Part shown: positions 16,864 through 25,935 of the stretch, piece after piece
How positions within the stretch are numbered: the first letter of the stretch is position 1
Layout: the number at the start of each line of letters is the position of its first letter
Origin: Variovorax sp. ZS18.2.2
Lineage (GTDB): Bacteria; Pseudomonadota; Gammaproteobacteria; Burkholderiales; Burkholderiaceae_C
Length of the DNA stretch: 64,000 nucleotides
Direction of reading: 5' to 3'
NCBI RefSeq assembly: GCF_024701975.1
Contig: NZ_JANLNM010000002.1
Coordinates: forward strand, 644,767-708,766
The notes under the pieces: model-generated
The model's database searches: none
What the model was told of the DNA's origin: nothing
The model's input: only the letters and a program-made list of their open reading frames with translations
Made by a program: the position numbers and the translations under genes

Positions 16864-17856
16864 ATGCCCCCAACCTTCGCCCCTTCCCGGCGCCATTTCA
16901 ACGCCATGGGAGGCGCACTCGCGCTCATGGCATTGGCCCCGCGCGCCTGGGCCGACACCACCTTCCCGTCGAAGCAGATCCGCATCGTCGTGCCGTTCTC
17001 GCCCGGCGGTCCCACCGACCTCATGGCGCGCGCGATCGGCAAGATCATGTCGACCCACCTGGGTCAGCCTGTGATCATCGACAACAAGCCCGGCGGTGGC
17101 GGCGTCATCGGCATGAGCGAGGTGAAGCACCAGCCGGCCGACGGCTACACGCTGGTCTTCCCGTCGATCCTGGCGGTCACCAATCCGGCGCTGATGCCCG
17201 GTTATCCGTTCGATACCCTGCGCGACTTTTCACCGCTGACCGTGGTGGGTTTCGTGCCCCATGCCGTGGTGGTGCGCACCGATTTCCCCGCGCCTGATCT
17301 GCAGGCGCTCGTCGCGAGCGCGAAGGCCAGGCCGGAGGGCCTGTCGTACGGATCGTCCGGCAACGGCACCTCGGCGCACCTGGGGGCGGCGCTGTTCGCG
17401 CAGCGCGCCGGCATGCGCGCGACGCACGTGCCTTACCGGGGTGCCGGTCCCGCGGTGCAGGACCTGCTGGGCGGGCAGATCCAGTTCATGTTCCTCGACA
17501 TGAGCAGCGCCCTGCCGTTCATCCAGGCCGGCAAGCTGCGCGCACTGGCCGTTGCAACGGCCACGCGCTTCGAGGGGCTGCCCGCCGTGCGTACCGTCGC
17601 CGAGCAGGGCTACCCCGGCTTCGAGGTGCATGGCTGGTACGGCTTGCTGCTCAAGGCCGGCACGCCGGCGGCTGTGACGCAGCGCCTCTACGCCGAAGTC
17701 AAGCGCGCCCTCGACACGAAGGAAGTGCGCGATCTTTTCAAGGCCCAGGGCATCGCCCCCGGCGACATGCCGCCCGAGCAGTTCACGGCGCTCGTGCGCA
17801 GCGACCTGGCGATGTGGAAGCGCACGGTCGAAGAACTTCACATCACGCTGCAATGA
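16864..17856 (+). CDS. Bug-family (TctC) tripartite tricarboxylate transporter receptor
   Basis: This is a periplasmic solute receptor (330 aa). A signal peptide ends near ALAPRAWA, and the Bug hallmarks are present: IRIVVPFSPGGPTD, VIIDNKPGGGGVIG, ADGYTLVF and the HVPYRGAGPA...GGQIQFMF block. CCAGGAGACCCGC precedes the ATG. It is the first gene of a two-gene operon with the hydroxyacid dehydrogenase. No TctA/TctB membrane subunits are encoded nearby, as is usual for orphan Bug receptors. Its ligand is probably an organic acid, identity unknown. Confidence 0.92.
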   Translation: MPPTFAPSRRHFNAMGGALALMALAPRAWADTTFPSKQIRIVVPFSPGGPTDLMARAIGKIMSTHLGQPVIIDNKPGGGGVIGMSEVKHQPADGYTLVFPSILAVTNPALMPGYPFDTLRDFSPLTVVGFVPHAVVVRTDFPAPDLQALVASAKARPEGLSYGSSGNGTSAHLGAALFAQRAGMRATHVPYRGAGPAVQDLLGGQIQFMFLDMSSALPFIQAGKLRALAVATATRFEGLPAVRTVAEQGYPGFEVHGWYGLLLKAGTPAAVTQRLYAEVKRALDTKEVRDLFKAQGIAPGDMPPEQFTALVRSDLAMWKRTVEELHITLQ

Positions 17857-17876
17857 AAGCAAAGGAGCCCCTGCGC

Positions 17877-18860
17877 ATGCGCATCGCCATCCCCGACGAC
17901 TACCAGGACTGCGTTCGCGGCCTCGACTGCTTCTCGAAGCTCGATGCCCACGAGACGCGCATCTTCAACGACACGGCCAAGGGCACCGACGCACTGGCCG
18001 AGCGCTTCGCCGATGCCGACGCCATCGTGCTGACGCGCGAGCGCACGCGCATCGATGCGGCGCTGCTCGACCGCCTGCCCAGGCTCCGGCTGATCAGCCA
18101 GACAGGCAAGCTCGCGGGCCATGTCGACCTGGCGGCCTGCACGGCGCGCGGCGTGCTCGTGGCCGAAGGCAGCGGGGCGGGGTCCGCCACCGCGGAGCTG
18201 AGCTGGGCGCTCGCGCTCGCGAGCCGCCGGCACCTGGTCGACGAGGCCAACCGCATGCGCCAGGGGCTCTGGCAAGGACACCTCGGCCAGCAACTGGGCG
18301 GACAGCGCCTCGGCGTCTGGAGCTACGGCCGCATCGGCCGGCAGGTGGCCGCCTATGGCCGCATCTTCGGCATGAAGGTCTGGGTCTGGGGCCGCGAGGC
18401 ATCGACCGCCGCGGCGCGTGCCGACGGGTTCGAGGTGGCGCCGTCGCGCGAAGCCTTCTTCGCCGAGAGCGATGTGGTCAGCCTTCATGTGCGGCTCACG
18501 GCGGACACGCACGGGCTGGTCACGGCCGACGACCTCGCGCGCATGAAGCGCACCGCACTGCTGGTCAACACCAGCCGCGCCGAGCTGGTCGCCGAGGGCG
18601 CACTCGAGCAGGCGCTGCGTGCGGGCCGTCCCGGGTTCGCAGCGGTCGACGTGTACGAGCAGGAGCCCGTCATGGCGCAGGACCATCCGCTGCTCGCGCT
18701 GCCCAACGTGCTGTGCACGCCGCACATCGGCTATGTCGAGAAGGACAACTACGAACGCTATTTCGGCATCGCCTTCGACAACATCAACGCGTTCGCCGAA
18801 GGGCGGCTTGCTGATGTCGTGAACCCCGAGGCGCTGGAGGCCGCGCGCCGCAGGGCCTGA
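17877..18860 (+). CDS. D-isomer-specific 2-hydroxyacid dehydrogenase family protein
   Basis: This is a 327-residue NAD-dependent dehydrogenase of the phosphoglycerate/D-lactate dehydrogenase family. The catalytic Arg234 (NTSRAELV), Glu263 (DVYEQEP) and His283 (TPHIGY) are present. The dinucleotide motif reads S149-Y-G-R-I-G, so the first glycine of GxGxxG is serine. The ATG at 17877 is preferred because AGGAG lies nine bases upstream; an in-frame ATG at 17853 is possible. It follows the Bug gene closely, so it may oxidise or reduce the imported acid. Confidence 0.88.
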   Translation: MRIAIPDDYQDCVRGLDCFSKLDAHETRIFNDTAKGTDALAERFADADAIVLTRERTRIDAALLDRLPRLRLISQTGKLAGHVDLAACTARGVLVAEGSGAGSATAELSWALALASRRHLVDEANRMRQGLWQGHLGQQLGGQRLGVWSYGRIGRQVAAYGRIFGMKVWVWGREASTAAARADGFEVAPSREAFFAESDVVSLHVRLTADTHGLVTADDLARMKRTALLVNTSRAELVAEGALEQALRAGRPGFAAVDVYEQEPVMAQDHPLLALPNVLCTPHIGYVEKDNYERYFGIAFDNINAFAEGRLADVVNPEALEAARRRA

Positions 18861-18878
18861 GCCGGCGGCGCGCTCAGG

Positions 18879-20990
18879 TCACCCGCGTGCGAGCACCGCC
18901 ACCCCATCCGCCGCCCGCACGCCTTCTCCCTTCGGCAGCACGAACACCGGATTGATCTCCGCCTCGACGAGCCGCTCGCCGAGCGCGTCGATCATTCGCG
19001 AGAACGCGACGATCGCCGACACCAGCGCATCGACATCGGCCAGCTTGCACCCCCGGAAGCCGTCGAGCAGCGGCCAGGTGCGCAGCTCGCGCACCAGCGA
19101 CAGCGCCTCGTCGCGGCTCAATCCACCGGACGGCACCATGCGCAACGCCGTGTCCTTGAGCAGTTCGGCCGTGACGCCGCCCATGCCGAGCAGCACCGCG
19201 GAGCCGAGCGGATCGCGATGGCAGCCGAGGATCAGTTCCACACCGCCTTCGACCATCTCCTGCACCAGGAACTGCCGAGGCCGCACGCCGGCGCGTTCGC
19301 TCACCTCGGTGGCCATGCGCTCGAGCCGTTCGCCGACGCGGTCCGCGGCGATGCCGACCGCCACGCCGCCGACGTCGCTCTTGTGCGTGATCTCGGACGA
19401 CAGGATCTTGAGCACGACCTTGCCTGCGCCCAGTTCGCGAGCCGCTGCTGTCGCCTCTTCGGCGTTGCCGACGATGCGCTCACGCACGCAAGGCACGCCG
19501 AAGCGCGCGAACAGGTTCTTCGCTTCTGATTCGTTCAACGGTCCATCGGGCAGGTCGTCGATGCGGGCGGTGACGGTCGCATCGACGCCTTGCGCCGCAG
19601 GCTCTTTCCACTGCGCCGTTTCCAGCATCGCCGCGAGCGCGCTCGTGCAGCTTTCGGGCGCCATGAAGGCGGGCACACCGCGTTGGTTCAACAGGCTCGC
19701 GATGCCGGGCGCATGCGGGCTCACGAAAACGACCAGCGGCTTGTCGCTGCCCGGCAGGCTGTCGTGGATGGCGCTGGCCATCAGGTCGGGCATGGCCAAT
19801 CCTGAGGAGCCGACGATCACCACCACTGCGTCGTAACTGGGGCTCGCCAGCAGCGAGGTGATCGCACCCCGCAGCAGGGCAGGCTGCAGGCCCGCCAGCG
19901 TGACGTCGATGGGGTTGCGGTCCAGCACCGCGTGGTCGCCGGACTGCAGCGCCCGCAGCGCAGCGGCCGTTGCTTCGTCGGGCGCAGGTGTCTCGAAGCC
20001 CGCGGTGCCGAGGCTGTCGGCCACCAGCGTGCCTGCGCCGCCGGTCGATGTGAGCACCGCGACCCGGCGGCCCGCAAGACGCCGGCCGGTGACCAGCGCG
20101 GCGGGCAGGTCGAGCAGGTCGGAAAACGTCTGCGCGCGGACGACGCCGACTTCGCGGAACAGCGCGTCGTACATGCGGTCCGCACCCGCGAGCGCGCCGG
20201 TGTGCGACACGGCGGCCGCCGCGCCCGATTCGGAGCGCCCGACCTTGAACACCACGACCGGCTTGCCCTTGCGCGCGGCCTTGAGCGCCGCGGCCTTGAA
20301 CTTCGCCGGGTTGCGCACGCCTTCCATGTAGAGCGCGATCACCGAGGTCGCCTCGTCGTCCGCCAGGTGGTCGATGAAGTCGGCCATGTCCAGGTCGGCC
20401 TCGTTGCTCGTGGAGATCAGCTTCGACAACCCGATGCCGCGCGCCGCCGCGCGCGACAGCAATGCGCCGAGGATGCCGCCGCTCTGCGACACGACGCCGA
20501 TGCTGCCGGCCTCGAAGTCCTGCATCTCCAGCGCGCCCGTGGCCGACAGCGTGATGCGGTCCGTGAGATTGACCAGCCCGATGGTGTTGGGCCCCAGGAT
20601 GCGCATGCTGCCCGCGGCTTCCAGCAACTGCTGCTGGCGCCGCGCGCCTTCCGCGCCCACCTCGGTGTAGCCGCTGGCCAGCACGATGGCCGCCGCCGTG
20701 CCGCGCGCGGCGAGATCGCGCACCGCCTCGTGCGCGCGCTCGGCGCCCAGCAGCACGATGCCGACATCGGGCGCCTCGGGCAGCGATTGCACGTCGGGGT
20801 AGCTCTTGAGTCCGCCGATCACGTCGGCGCGCGGGTTCACCGGATAGATCGCGCCGGCGAAGCCGTGTTTCGTGAGGTAGGCGACCGGCCGGCCCGCGGT
20901 CTTCGTCGGGTCGGCCGAGGCGCCGATCACCGCCACGCTGCGCGGCTTCATCAACCGTGCGATCGCGTTGTCGGGCAGGGGAGCGCTCAT
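18879..20990 (-). CDS. NDP-forming acyl-CoA synthetase (acetate-CoA ligase, fused alpha-beta)
   Basis: This 703-residue enzyme activates a carboxylic acid to its CoA thioester, with ATP cleaved to ADP and phosphate. Domains run CoA-binding Rossmann (VAVIGAS near residue 21), succinyl-CoA-ligase-like (VVSQSGG), the phosphohistidine segment (SHTGALAG, around residue 255) and a C-terminal ATP-grasp (EITHKSDVGGVAVG near 530). The start is fixed by a four-base overlap with the upstream enoyl-CoA hydratase gene. With the hydratase and the Bug receptor it forms an import, CoA activation and hydration module. Related fused enzymes act on pimelate, citrate, acetate or ferulate; the substrate here is unknown. 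Confidence 0.88.
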   Translation of the reverse strand: MSAPLPDNAIARLMKPRSVAVIGASADPTKTAGRPVAYLTKHGFAGAIYPVNPRADVIGGLKSYPDVQSLPEAPDVGIVLLGAERAHEAVRDLAARGTAAAIVLASGYTEVGAEGARRQQQLLEAAGSMRILGPNTIGLVNLTDRITLSATGALEMQDFEAGSIGVVSQSGGILGALLSRAAARGIGLSKLISTSNEADLDMADFIDHLADDEATSVIALYMEGVRNPAKFKAAALKAARKGKPVVVFKVGRSESGAAAAVSHTGALAGADRMYDALFREVGVVRAQTFSDLLDLPAALVTGRRLAGRRVAVLTSTGGAGTLVADSLGTAGFETPAPDEATAAALRALQSGDHAVLDRNPIDVTLAGLQPALLRGAITSLLASPSYDAVVVIVGSSGLAMPDLMASAIHDSLPGSDKPLVVFVSPHAPGIASLLNQRGVPAFMAPESCTSALAAMLETAQWKEPAAQGVDATVTARIDDLPDGPLNESEAKNLFARFGVPCVRERIVGNAEEATAAARELGAGKVVLKILSSEITHKSDVGGVAVGIAADRVGERLERMATEVSERAGVRPRQFLVQEMVEGGVELILGCHRDPLGSAVLLGMGGVTAELLKDTALRMVPSGGLSRDEALSLVRELRTWPLLDGFRGCKLADVDALVSAIVAFSRMIDALGERLVEAEINPVFVLPKGEGVRAADGVAVLARG

Positions 20991-21799
20991 GCCGCCTTCT
21001 CCTTGCCCGCATTCAGGAACGCCAGCACCGCATCGCGATGCTGCTGCGTCGTGTAGCAGATGCCCTGCGCCTGGCTGCCCTTGGCGAACACCTGTTCGGC
21101 CGGCGATTCGAAGCTCTGGTTGAGGATCGACTTGCTCAGCGCGATCGCGGCCGCCGAGCCTTGCGACAGCTCGGTCGCCCACGCATGCGCGTCGGCGAGC
21201 AGGTTCTGCGCGCTGGTCACGCGGTCGGCGATGCCGAGTCGCAACGCTTCGTCGGGCTCGACCTTGCGGCCGGTGAAGATCAGTTCCTTGGCGCGCGAGA
21301 GGCCCACGCGCCGCGGCAGGAAGTACATGCCGCCGCCGTCCGGAATCAGCCCGCGCTTGATGTAGCTCCACGCGAAGCTGGCCGCGTCGGAGGCCAGCAC
21401 GAAATCGCAGGCCATCGCCATGTCGGCGCCCAGCCCGTTGGCGCCGCCGTTGACGGCCGCGACGACCGGCTTGGGCATCGTGTGCAGCAGCGACACCGAG
21501 TGGTGCACGCGCTGCTGCCGGCTCCAGCCGTTGAAGCCGACCTCGCCCGCGGGCGCGTCCATGCGCCGCTGCATGCCGGCCACGTCGCCGCCGGCGCAGA
21601 AGCCCTTGCCGGCGCCGGTCAGCACCAGCGCGCGCACGGCGTTGTCGGCGCCGATCTTTTCGAGCGCGGTGATGAAGTCGCTGCGCATGCCGTCGGTGAT
21701 GGCGTTGCGCTTTTCGGGGCGGTTCAGCGTCAGGGTCGCGATGCCGGCGCGGATCTTCAGTTCGATCAGCGACGATGCCGTATCTGGTGTGGTGCTCAT
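20987..21799 (-). CDS. Enoyl-CoA hydratase/isomerase family protein
   Basis: This 270-residue crotonase-fold enzyme shows the first oxyanion segment GKGFCAGGDVAGM (near residues 66-78) and the second ANGLGADMAMACD, followed by IPDGGGMYFLPRRVG. It would hydrate or isomerise the acyl-CoA made by the co-transcribed NDP-forming synthetase (four-base overlap downstream). It lies 12 bases after the Bug receptor gene on the same strand. Confidence 0.9.
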   Translation of the reverse strand: MSTTPDTASSLIELKIRAGIATLTLNRPEKRNAITDGMRSDFITALEKIGADNAVRALVLTGAGKGFCAGGDVAGMQRRMDAPAGEVGFNGWSRQQRVHHSVSLLHTMPKPVVAAVNGGANGLGADMAMACDFVLASDAASFAWSYIKRGLIPDGGGMYFLPRRVGLSRAKELIFTGRKVEPDEALRLGIADRVTSAQNLLADAHAWATELSQGSAAAIALSKSILNQSFESPAEQVFAKGSQAQGICYTTQQHRDAVLAFLNAGKEKAA

Positions 21800-21811
21800 G
21801 GGGAATGTTCC

Positions 21812-22780
21812 TCAGTCTGTGGTGATGTGGTTGTCCTTGACGACCTTGCGCCAGCGCACTTCCTCGGCGCGCACGTAGGTGTCGAGTTGCCCGGGCGTGC
21901 CGACGTCGACGGCGAGGCCTTCCGACTCGGTCTGCTTGATGAAGGCGGGCGTCTTGACGGCCTTCTTGACTGCGGCGTTGAGTTGGTCGATCACGTCCTT
22001 GGGCGTCTTTGCCGCCACGTAGAGGCCGTACCAGCTCTCGGCCGCATAGCCGGGCACGCCGGCTTCCGCGAGCGTCGGCACGCTGGCGTAGGCGGGAGAG
22101 CGGCGCGCGGTGGTCACGCCGAGCGCGCGCATCTTGCCGCTGTCGACGAAGGGGCGCACCGCCGACGCGGTGGCGAACATCATGTCGACCTGGCCGCCCA
22201 GGAGATCGGTCATGGCGGGGCCTGCGCCGCGGTAGGGAATGTGGGTTAATTCGACCTTGGCGAGGTTCTTGAAGAGTTCGCCCGCCAAGTGCGCCGAGGT
22301 GCCGTTGCCCTGCGACGCGAAGGTCAGTTTGCCCGGCTTCGCCTTGGCCGCGGCGATGAGGTCCGCGACCGTCTTGTACGGGCTGTCGGCGCGCACCACC
22401 AGCACGTTGGGCGAGACGCCGATCAGCGCCACAGGCGCGAAGGCCTTGTCGGTGTCGTAGGGCAGCTTGGGCTGCAGCCCCGGATTCACCGCATGGGCGA
22501 ACGTCGCCATCACGAGCGTGTAGCCGTCGGGCGCGCTCTTGGCGACGAACTCGCTGCCGATGATCGTGCCGGCGCCCGGTTTGTTGTCGACGATGACGGG
22601 CTGGCCCAGCGCCTCCGACATGCCGATGCCGAGCATGCGCGTGATCGCGTCGGTGCCGCCGCCGGGTGCGAAGGGCACCACGATGCGCAGCGGCTTGTCG
22701 GGAAAGGCGGCCCAGGTGGCGAGTGGCGCAAATGCAATCAGCGATAACGCGAGCGCACGAAACGGTGTGAATGTCGGCAT
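21812..22780 (-). CDS. Bug-family (TctC) transporter receptor
   Basis: This is a 322-residue periplasmic receptor. It has a signal peptide ending near TWA, then LRIVVPFAPGGGTDA, VIVDNKPGAGTIIG, DGYTLVMAT and HIPYRGAGPAMTDLLGGQ. It is the first gene of the receptor, hydratase and synthetase operon. It diverges from the IclR gene, with an operator-like palindrome 77 bases upstream of its start. Confidence 0.92.
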   Translation of the reverse strand: MPTFTPFRALALSLIAFAPLATWAAFPDKPLRIVVPFAPGGGTDAITRMLGIGMSEALGQPVIVDNKPGAGTIIGSEFVAKSAPDGYTLVMATFAHAVNPGLQPKLPYDTDKAFAPVALIGVSPNVLVVRADSPYKTVADLIAAAKAKPGKLTFASQGNGTSAHLAGELFKNLAKVELTHIPYRGAGPAMTDLLGGQVDMMFATASAVRPFVDSGKMRALGVTTARRSPAYASVPTLAEAGVPGYAAESWYGLYVAAKTPKDVIDQLNAAVKKAVKTPAFIKQTESEGLAVDVGTPGQLDTYVRAEEVRWRKVVKDNHITTD

Positions 22781-22856
22781 GCCTGTGTCTCTCTTTGTAG
22801 GGGTTTGAAGCGAGCCTTCAGCTTAGGTCGCATACTCCCGCCGCGCACCGGCTCAA

Positions 22857-22871
22857 TTCCACGCAGTGGAA
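22857..22871. promoter_or_regulatory. IclR-type operator TTCCAC-GCA-GTGGAA
   Basis: This perfect palindrome with six-base arms sits between the divergent Bug and IclR genes, 42 bases upstream of the IclR start. The surrounding CAATTCCA(C/G)GCAGTGGAA is shared with the site at 16756, more than 6 kb away. The pair supports autoregulation plus control of both catabolic operons. Confidence 0.65.
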
Positions 22872-22912
22872 ATCGAAGAAGGTCAGCGCCAATGAGAATT
22901 CAAGGAGACACC

Positions 22913-23683
22913 ATGGCAAGCACGCTCAATCGTTCGCTCGAACGGGGCATGGAAATCCTTCGCGCCTTCCGGCCCGGCCCCGCTTTGCTGGGCAACAGCG
23001 AGATCGCCGAGCGCACCGGTCTTTCGCCCGCGACCGTGAGCCGCCTCACGCAGACGCTGGTAGTGGCCGGCATGCTGGCGCACGACCGGAGCGCGCGCGC
23101 GTACCGATTGGCCGCACCGGTGCTGAGCCTGGCGCATGCCATGCGCACCGGCTCGGTCGTGCTGCAGGTCGCCGCGCCGCTGATGCGGACGTTGGCCGAA
23201 AAGCTGCGCATCAACGTCGGACTGGCGGTGGCCGACCGGTCGGAGATGGTCTATCTGGAATCGATCCGCTACAACCGCCGGGCGTCGCTGCGTAATGTGG
23301 TGAGCGGGCAGCGTGTGCCGATCGAGCTGACATCGCTGGGACGCGCCTGGCTGGCCGTTGCGCCGGCCGATGTGCGCGAGGCGCTGTTCGCGGATTTCGC
23401 CGTGCGAAGAACCGACTGGCCCCGGCTGCGCAAGGACATTGGCAAGTCCATCGAGAGCGTCGAGCAGCGGGGTTGGTGCGTCGCGTCGTGGCAGCCGGAA
23501 GTGGTGGCGCTGGCCGCGCCGCTGAAGCTGGAATCTGCGTGGGGCTACGTGCTGAACGTGAGCGTCTCCTCCACGGAGTCTTCAAGCGACGTGGCCGCGG
23601 AACTGAGCGCGCCGCTGCTGGCCCTGGGCCAGAAAATCACCCGCGCGGTGGACACGCGGGAGCCCGCCGGCGCGATGCGCTAG
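22913..23683 (+). CDS. IclR-family transcriptional regulator
   Basis: This 256-residue regulator has an N-terminal winged helix (SLERGMEILRAF...SEIAERTGLSPATVSRLTQTL) and a C-terminal GAF-like effector domain (VGLAVADRSEMVYLES, LTSLGRAWLA). The ATG at 22913 is chosen because CAAGGAGACACC precedes it and it begins the family N-terminus; the longer upstream frame crosses the operator. It probably controls the divergent operon and the operon at 16864 through the two palindromes. Confidence 0.92.
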   Translation: MASTLNRSLERGMEILRAFRPGPALLGNSEIAERTGLSPATVSRLTQTLVVAGMLAHDRSARAYRLAAPVLSLAHAMRTGSVVLQVAAPLMRTLAEKLRINVGLAVADRSEMVYLESIRYNRRASLRNVVSGQRVPIELTSLGRAWLAVAPADVREALFADFAVRRTDWPRLRKDIGKSIESVEQRGWCVASWQPEVVALAAPLKLESAWGYVLNVSVSSTESSSDVAAELSAPLLALGQKITRAVDTREPAGAMR

Positions 23684-23699
23684 CGGGCCTTCGTCGATG

Positions 23700-24863
23700 T
23701 CAGCGGCGGACCTTGCCGTCTTCCGTGAGCATCGACAGCTCGACGTAGTTCGACGCCTTGTGGTCGCGCGCGCTGAAGTCGACATGGAAGCCGCCGAAGT
23801 CGGTGTTCTGCATCGACTCGAGCCCGGTGATGAGCGAGTCGCGCGTGGCCGGCTTGCCGGCGCGCTTCAGGCCTTCGGTGAACACCTTGGCCGCCACGTA
23901 GCCTTCCATGCTCGAGTAGTTCGGCTTGGCGTCGCCGCCGGCCTTGCGCACGGCCTCGACGTACTCGCGTGAGATCGCCGTGCTGGTCGAGAACGGGGAG
24001 GGCATGACCTGGCTGATCACGACGCCGCGGGCTTCCTTGCCGAGCTCGTCGGCCAGTGCCTGCGTGCCGACGAACGACACGTTGAAGAAGGTGCCGCCGT
24101 AGCCGGCCTTGCGCGCTTCGCGGATGAACGCGGCGCACGCCTTGTAGGCGCCGACCTGGATCACGGCGGCGGGCTGGGCGGCCATGATGTCCTTCACCGC
24201 CTTGCTCACGTTGACCGAGTTGCGCTCGACGGTGCCGATGGCGACGGGCGCCAGGCCGATGGGCTTCAGCGCACCGAGGACGCCCGAGAGTCCGGCCTGT
24301 CCGTACGCGTCGTTCTGGTGGAACACCGCGATCTTCTGGATGCCGAGCGAGGTGAGCTGCTTGACGATCAGCGCGGTCTCGTCGTCGTACGAGGCGCGGA
24401 CATGGAACACGTTCTTGCGGAACGGATCGCGCAGGGCTTCCGCGCCGGTGAACGGGCCGAAGAACGGAATCTTCGCGGCGTCGACCAGCGGCATCGCCGC
24501 CATGCAGGTGGGCGTGCCGACGTAGCCGAAGAGGGCGAAGACGTCGTCCTTGATGAGCTTGTCGGTGTTGGCCTTGCAGCGTTCGGGTTCGTAGCCGTCG
24601 TCGAGCGTGCGCAGCTCGATGGTGCGGCCGTTGACGCCGCCCGTGGCATTGAGCGCATCGAAGTAGATGCGGGCGCCCTGGTTCATCTGCAGGCCCAACT
24701 GCTCTGCGGGGCCGCTGAACGCGGCGGATTGTCCGAGCACGATGCGCGCGGGTTGGGCGAGGGCGGGAAGCGCGAGCGCGGCGCCTGCGGCGGCAACGTA
24801 CTTGATCGCGTCTCTGCGGTGAAGGGAGGTTTTCAGGGAGGGCATTGGACAGGTGTCGAGCAT
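23700..24863 (-). CDS. Orphan ABC transporter periplasmic binding protein, LivK/HAAT type
   Basis: This receptor (about 387 aa) has a signal with a twin-arginine-like HRRDAIKYVAAAG ending near ALA, then RIVLGQSAAFSGPAEQLG and the type I binding fold. No permease or ATPase gene is nearby, so it must share a transporter encoded elsewhere. The start at 24863 has AGAGG upstream; an ATG 18 bases further in is also possible. It follows the amidohydrolase gene on the same strand with a gap of about 110 bases. Confidence 0.88.
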   Translation of the reverse strand: MLDTCPMPSLKTSLHRRDAIKYVAAAGAALALPALAQPARIVLGQSAAFSGPAEQLGLQMNQGARIYFDALNATGGVNGRTIELRTLDDGYEPERCKANTDKLIKDDVFALFGYVGTPTCMAAMPLVDAAKIPFFGPFTGAEALRDPFRKNVFHVRASYDDETALIVKQLTSLGIQKIAVFHQNDAYGQAGLSGVLGALKPIGLAPVAIGTVERNSVNVSKAVKDIMAAQPAAVIQVGAYKACAAFIREARKAGYGGTFFNVSFVGTQALADELGKEARGVVISQVMPSPFSTSTAISREYVEAVRKAGGDAKPNYSSMEGYVAAKVFTEGLKRAGKPATRDSLITGLESMQNTDFGGFHVDFSARDHKASNYVELSMLTEDGKVRR

Positions 24864-24954
24864 TCGAAAGCCTCTGCAGAACCTGACAGGACCCTCACTG
24901 CTCATGTAAGAAGGTGTCGCGCAGTGTAACCGCGAGTTCGGGTAAACCCTTGGT

Positions 24955-24974
24955 GTAGGGCCTATTCACCCTAC
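24955..24974. repeat. Inverted repeat between the amidohydrolase and receptor genes
   Basis: GTAGGG (24955-24960) and CCCTAC (24969-24974) flank an eight-base centre just beyond the amidohydrolase stop. GGGTAAACCC lies 13 bases to the left. They could be a transcript-end hairpin or operator sites for the receptor gene. Confidence 0.3.
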
Positions 24975-24977
24975 GGG

Positions 24978-25868
24978 CTATCGCACCCCGAACAACCCCG
25001 CCGCATTCCCCCACGCCACACGCTGCGCCACGGCCGGTGGCAGGTCGCCGAGCCAGCCGCGGTAGCCCTGCATGATCTCGTCGTAGGAACTCCAGCGCTG
25101 GTTGATCCAGGTGTCCGAGCCGACGACGAACCGGTCGGGAAACGCGAGGATCAGCTCGCGCCACGGCGCGCACAGCTTGCCGCCCTCGCAGGTGAGCCCG
25201 GGGCGGTACGACAGCTCGCCCATCAGCCGCGGATAGCGCTCCAGCATCTGCCGCACCCGCGCGACGGGCGCGCCGCCGATGCCGGTGTGCGCCCAGATCA
25301 GCCGCAGCTCGCGGCCCTGCGTGGGCGAGTGCGCCATCAGCAGGTCGACCGCCTCGTCGTCCACGTGCGCGAGCACGGCGAGCTGGCGCTCTTCGGCCAG
25401 CACCATCAGCTTCTTCGCGACCGGGCCGTTGGCGTTGGCGCTCTCGTACAGGTGGAATTCGCCGATGCCGCGATAGGGGCCGCTCGCGGTGCCGCGCGCG
25501 AGTTCGACCTGCACCATCTCGTGGATGGTCTCGTCGCGGAACCAGTTGGTGTAGTCGGCGCGGTTGCGGTAGAGGCGCACGAAGGGCACGACCGTGACGC
25601 CGGCTTCGCGCGTCTCGCGCAGGGCCGCGAGCGTGCGTGTGCCTTCGTTGGGCCGTGAGTTGCCGACGATGGCGCGCACGCCGTTGCGCTGCATGCGCGC
25701 GAGCGCATCGGCCGGCGGAAACGGACCGCTGCTGCCGTTCCATGCCTCCTCGTTGTAGTGGAGGTGGGCATCGAAGATCGGGCCGGTGTAGTCGGCCGCG
25801 TACGTGGCGGCGGCGAAGACGGCGCTGCAGGCTAGGAGCGCAGCGCGCAAGACGGTGAAGGTAGCCAT
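24978..25868 (-). CDS. Secreted amidohydrolase family protein (TIM-barrel metal hydrolase)
   Basis: This 296-residue protein has a clear Sec signal (cleavage near ATYAA) followed by [10 protein letters not shown], the HxH metal-binding strand of the amidohydrolase-2 family. [16 protein letters not shown] and [10 protein letters not shown] supply the later metal/catalytic His and Asp. A periplasmic location is unusual for this family. The substrate is unknown. It diverges from the M14 peptidase gene. Confidence 0.82.
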   Translation of the reverse strand: MATFTVLRAALLACSAVFAAATYAADYTGPIFDAHLHYNEEAWNGSSGPFPPADALARMQRNGVRAIVGNSRPNEGTRTLAALRETREAGVTVVPFVRLYRNRADYTNWFRDETIHEMVQVELARGTASGPYRGIGEFHLYESANANGPVAKKLMVLAEERQLAVLAHVDDEAVDLLMAHSPTQGRELRLIWAHTGIGGAPVARVRQMLERYPRLMGELSYRPGLTCEGGKLCAPWRELILAFPDRFVVGSDTWINQRWSSYDEIMQGYRGWLGDLPPAVAQRVAWGNAAGLFGVR

Positions 25869-25935
25869 AGGTGTTCCTTGCGAGAGTGCCCGATCGTCGA
25901 TGCAGAATCGGTTTCGATCAACGGAGCCTTCCCCG

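Noticed and set aside
17853..17876. Earlier ATG for the hydroxyacid dehydrogenase
   Set aside because: AGGAG lies nine bases before the internal ATG, which also begins directly at the first beta strand of the family.
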